Shown here: positions 62,101 to 64,000 of the stretch, piece by piece | Layout: every line of letters starts with the position of its first letter | How positions within the stretch are numbered: the stretch's first letter is position 1 | Assembly: GCF_000760695.4 (NCBI RefSeq) | Contig: NZ_JHEG04000001.1 | Location: 124,001-188,000, forward strand | Direction: 5' to 3' | Length of the DNA stretch: 64,000 nucleotides | Source of the DNA: Tolypothrix bouteillei VB521301 | Lineage (GTDB): Bacteria; Cyanobacteriota; Cyanobacteriia; Cyanobacteriales; Nostocaceae | Made by a program: the position numbers and the translations under genes | Notes under the pieces: generated by a model | Told to the model about the DNA's origin: nothing | Databases searched by the model: none | What the model saw: only the letters and a program-made list of their open reading frames with translations

Positions 62101-63146
62101 ATCATCCGCAAAAATTCGTCGTTAGCGTTGCGGACGCGACCGTGAATATCGCCAAAGAGAATGCCAATAACGTTAGAATCTACAAAGCTACTGAGTTTTT
62201 CTTCATTGACCTTCAGAGCTTGTTGGACGCGATCGCGTTGCTTCCCCAATTTTTCTAAAGCCGCTGCACTTTCCCATATCAATACACAAAAGCTGACAAT
62301 TAGGACAACCACAAGCAAGGATACCGCCAATTCTGGTTCATACCACCTTGCTCTCAACCCTTGTAAAGCGATCCATCCCAGGACTAAAGGGACTGCGATC
62401 GCCGCTAACAGTAATCGACGTGCTAGCACACCACTATAGGTATCGCTAGTTATTAACCGCATCAACCCTTCATTGGGATGAACGGCTAAAATCCCAACGC
62501 AAAGCACTGTAACTATCAGTGCAGTATTCAGTGCCATTCCCTCATCTTGGGATGGAAAACTGTATAATATACTGACTCCGTAAGCATACCCAATAATAAC
62601 CTGTAGGGATATTAAAGCAGCGATAAGGCTAAAGACTTGGGCATACCAATAGTTGCGACGGGTTTTGGGTTGATTCACCAGTTCCAAAGCCCTGCCAAGA
62701 ACTATAAAGTTTAGTGCTGTATTTATGCCCATCCCTTCCCAATGGATTACCCCCAAACCATTTAGGAAGTCGCTATGCAGCAGTGCATCCACTCTCAAAT
62801 CCCAGTGGAATACGTAGTGACTGACTCTCAACAAACCAATTGTTAGAACTACGATCGCACAGACTTTACTAATGACAGTCAGAGCAATTGTCTCTTTTTT
62901 GTCTCTTTCTTCTTTTAAGGACAGCCATAGAGATATACCAGATAAAAAGAAGCAAACTGCTGTATCAACCTCCATACTTCCCGTACCGAAAGAGAGGAAC
63001 GATGTCAGCCACTTTTGATTCAACCACCAGCCAATAAATACCAATAAACCAAAGCTAGCAGCGATCGCACTTGCAGCCCGTGCAACCACTGAATGTGAAG
63101 AGAGTTGGTGTGAACTTTGTTGGTGCAAGCGACTTACTCTTAACAT
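59184..63146 (-). CDS. hybrid sensor histidine kinase/response regulator (1320 aa)
   Basis: Order of parts: an N-terminal membrane sensor with eight or so helices (about 20-305); three PAS domains (about 315-435, 440-560, 575-690; first [31 protein letters not shown]); a GAF domain (about 715-860); dimerisation and phosphoacceptor region with His885 in [16 protein letters not shown]; an ATPase domain with N-box [14 protein letters not shown] and G boxes DTGIGI and [10 protein letters not shown]; a receiver with Asp1241 in VSDIGMP. A 55-residue, repeat-like insert ([15 protein letters not shown]... ; DNA about 60055-60215) interrupts the ATPase domain and a second ([16 protein letters not shown]) links it to the receiver. 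Signal unknown; no output regulator adjacent. Confidence 0.92.
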   Translation of the reverse strand: [1320 protein letters not shown]

Positions 63147-63271
63147 TTAAGGCTTTATTACCGCTATAGTCTGATACGGTAATTCAAGCGTTTTTTAAAT
63201 ATAAATCCATTTTTATTCTATATTCCCTGACATTTCCTTTTATTTACATCTATCTTTTTACAGATTGTTTT

Positions 63272-63300
63272 TTCGGCTTTTTTATGTATTAAAAGCCGAA
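63272..63300. other. 10-bp inverted repeat between kinase and peroxiredoxin genes
   Basis: TTCGGCTTTT / AAAAGCCGAA with a 9-nt loop. It is preceded by a T-run on the + strand, not followed by one, so on the minus strand it lacks the T tail needed for termination of the peroxiredoxin gene. Function unclear. Confidence 0.4.
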
Positions 63301-63393
63301 CTTTCAGAGCAAAAGGCAGAAGGTCGTTGAAGATCTAACTGTTAGCGACAGTAAGCATAGCAATTTAGTTCCAATACAAACGACTTCTACCCT

Positions 63394-63948
63394 TTACGCT
63401 GCTTTTTGCAACTCTTCAAGTCGAGCGAAAACTTCTTTACTATGGGTAGCAGGATTCACTTTCACAAAAGTCTCGCGCAAGACACCATTTGGATCGATGA
63501 TAAAACTGTGGCGTACTGACACAAAGCTCATCCAGGAACCGTAGGCTTTGCTAACTGCACCAGTGGTATCAGCCAACAAGGGGAATTTTAAACCTTCTGA
63601 ATCACAAAATTCAGCATGAGAATTGACATCATCAGCGCTTACACCAACAATCTGAGCGTTTTTTTGGAGATACTTTGGCAAGTCTTGCTGAAAGCGACGG
63701 GCTTCTATAGTACAGCCAGGAGTAAAATCTTTGGGATAGAAGTAAAGTACCACCCACTTACCACGTAGCTCGGCGAGAGAAAGTTTGCCATCACCAGTAT
63801 TGGTTGGCAGTGTAAAATCAGGTGCCGGTTGATTAATGACTGGAAGTTTGCCACCAAGGGCATTAGCAACTGGGGCAAAATTCAACCAACTGATGATAGC
63901 AAAACAGCTAGCAAATAATATGTTCAAAAAAGTGCGGCGAGAAATCAT
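63394..63948 (-). CDS. Tat-exported PrxQ/BCP-type peroxiredoxin
   Basis: 184 residues. The N-terminus MISRRTFLN followed by a hydrophobic stretch and VANALG is a twin-arginine signal, so the enzyme should fold before export, probably to the lumen or periplasm. The AhpC-TSA fold includes the peroxidatic Cys79 in DFTPGCTIEA. The resolving Cys usually found five residues later in PrxQ is Arg84; the only other mature Cys is Cys115 (AEFCDSEG). It reduces peroxides with electrons from a thiol donor, here by a one-Cys or atypical two-Cys mechanism. Monocistronic. Confidence 0.9.
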   Translation of the reverse strand: MISRRTFLNILFASCFAIISWLNFAPVANALGGKLPVINQPAPDFTLPTNTGDGKLSLAELRGKWVVLYFYPKDFTPGCTIEARRFQQDLPKYLQKNAQIVGVSADDVNSHAEFCDSEGLKFPLLADTTGAVSKAYGSWMSFVSVRHSFIIDPNGVLRETFVKVNPATHSKEVFARLEELQKAA

Positions 63949-64000
63949 AATGATTTATACCAGAAACACAACTTAATATAAGTTTACAATTTCTGGTCGC

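Noticed and set aside
63272..63300. Terminator of the peroxiredoxin gene
   Set aside because: On the minus strand the stem is followed by A-rich, not T-rich, sequence; orientation is wrong for intrinsic termination.

Overview
The window reads as chromosomal DNA of a filamentous, probably heterocyst-forming beta-cyanobacterium (order Nostocales or a close relative). The evidence is the many HIP1 octamers (GCGATCGC, for example at 3621-3628), the carboxysome shell protein CcmP, families typical of these genomes (DUF1400 hydrolase, HMA2-type P-ATPase cluster, multi-PAS hybrid kinases, Uma2 remnant), heptanucleotide tandem repeats (TGGCTAA/CTAACAA) and at least four families of dispersed palindromic repeats between genes. 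No genus is assigned.

Layout. 1-5829: a 5'-nucleotidase cut by the window edge, a repeat-rich gap with a dead transposase, a lipase-like hydrolase, and a GNAT/EamA pair. 6057-17175: five same-strand genes for exported DUF11-type surface proteins and one very large outer-membrane beta-barrel; three of them are joined by 4-bp ATGA overlaps. 17969-31142: mostly housekeeping genes (threonine synthase with a ubiquitin-like sulfur carrier, glycogen phosphorylase, DUF429, an Era/dynamin-like GTPase) mixed with decayed genes (histidine kinase, MscS channel), an RlaP-type nucleotidyltransferase and a pyruvate-kinase-like protein that has lost its B domain and key residues. 31143-36361: a markedly AT-rich island holding a nucleotidyltransferase, two AAA/STAND-like ATPases and a CHAT caspase-like domain, broken by several one- or two-base frameshifts. 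36633-37786: a conserved 252-residue protein followed on the same strand by two tandem tRNA-mimic RNAs whose tRNA halves are in permuted order, the layout expected of Y RNAs (YrlA type), and then a terminator-like hairpin. 38199-43953: small membrane proteins, ccmP with a pentapeptide-repeat protein, and an XRE/ImmA regulator followed by a truncated PIN toxin. 44074-49606: a beta-propeller protein, a TPM-domain membrane protein and a second CHAT protein fused to a membrane domain. 49981-56231: an AGE-family epimerase and a four-gene metal-transport cluster (two HMA2 proteins, a P-type ATPase, a DUF5132 protein). 56284-63948: an ABC exporter (two permeases and an ATPase), a 1320-residue hybrid histidine kinase and a Tat-exported PrxQ-type peroxiredoxin.

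The three places most worth attention are the tandem Y-RNA-like genes at 36729-37019, the frameshifted NTase/ATPase/ATPase-CHAT island at 31700-36361 together with its intact CHAT-membrane cousin at 48290-49606, and the DUF11/beta-barrel surface operon at 6057-17175. All family assignments come from reading the sequence; no database search was run.
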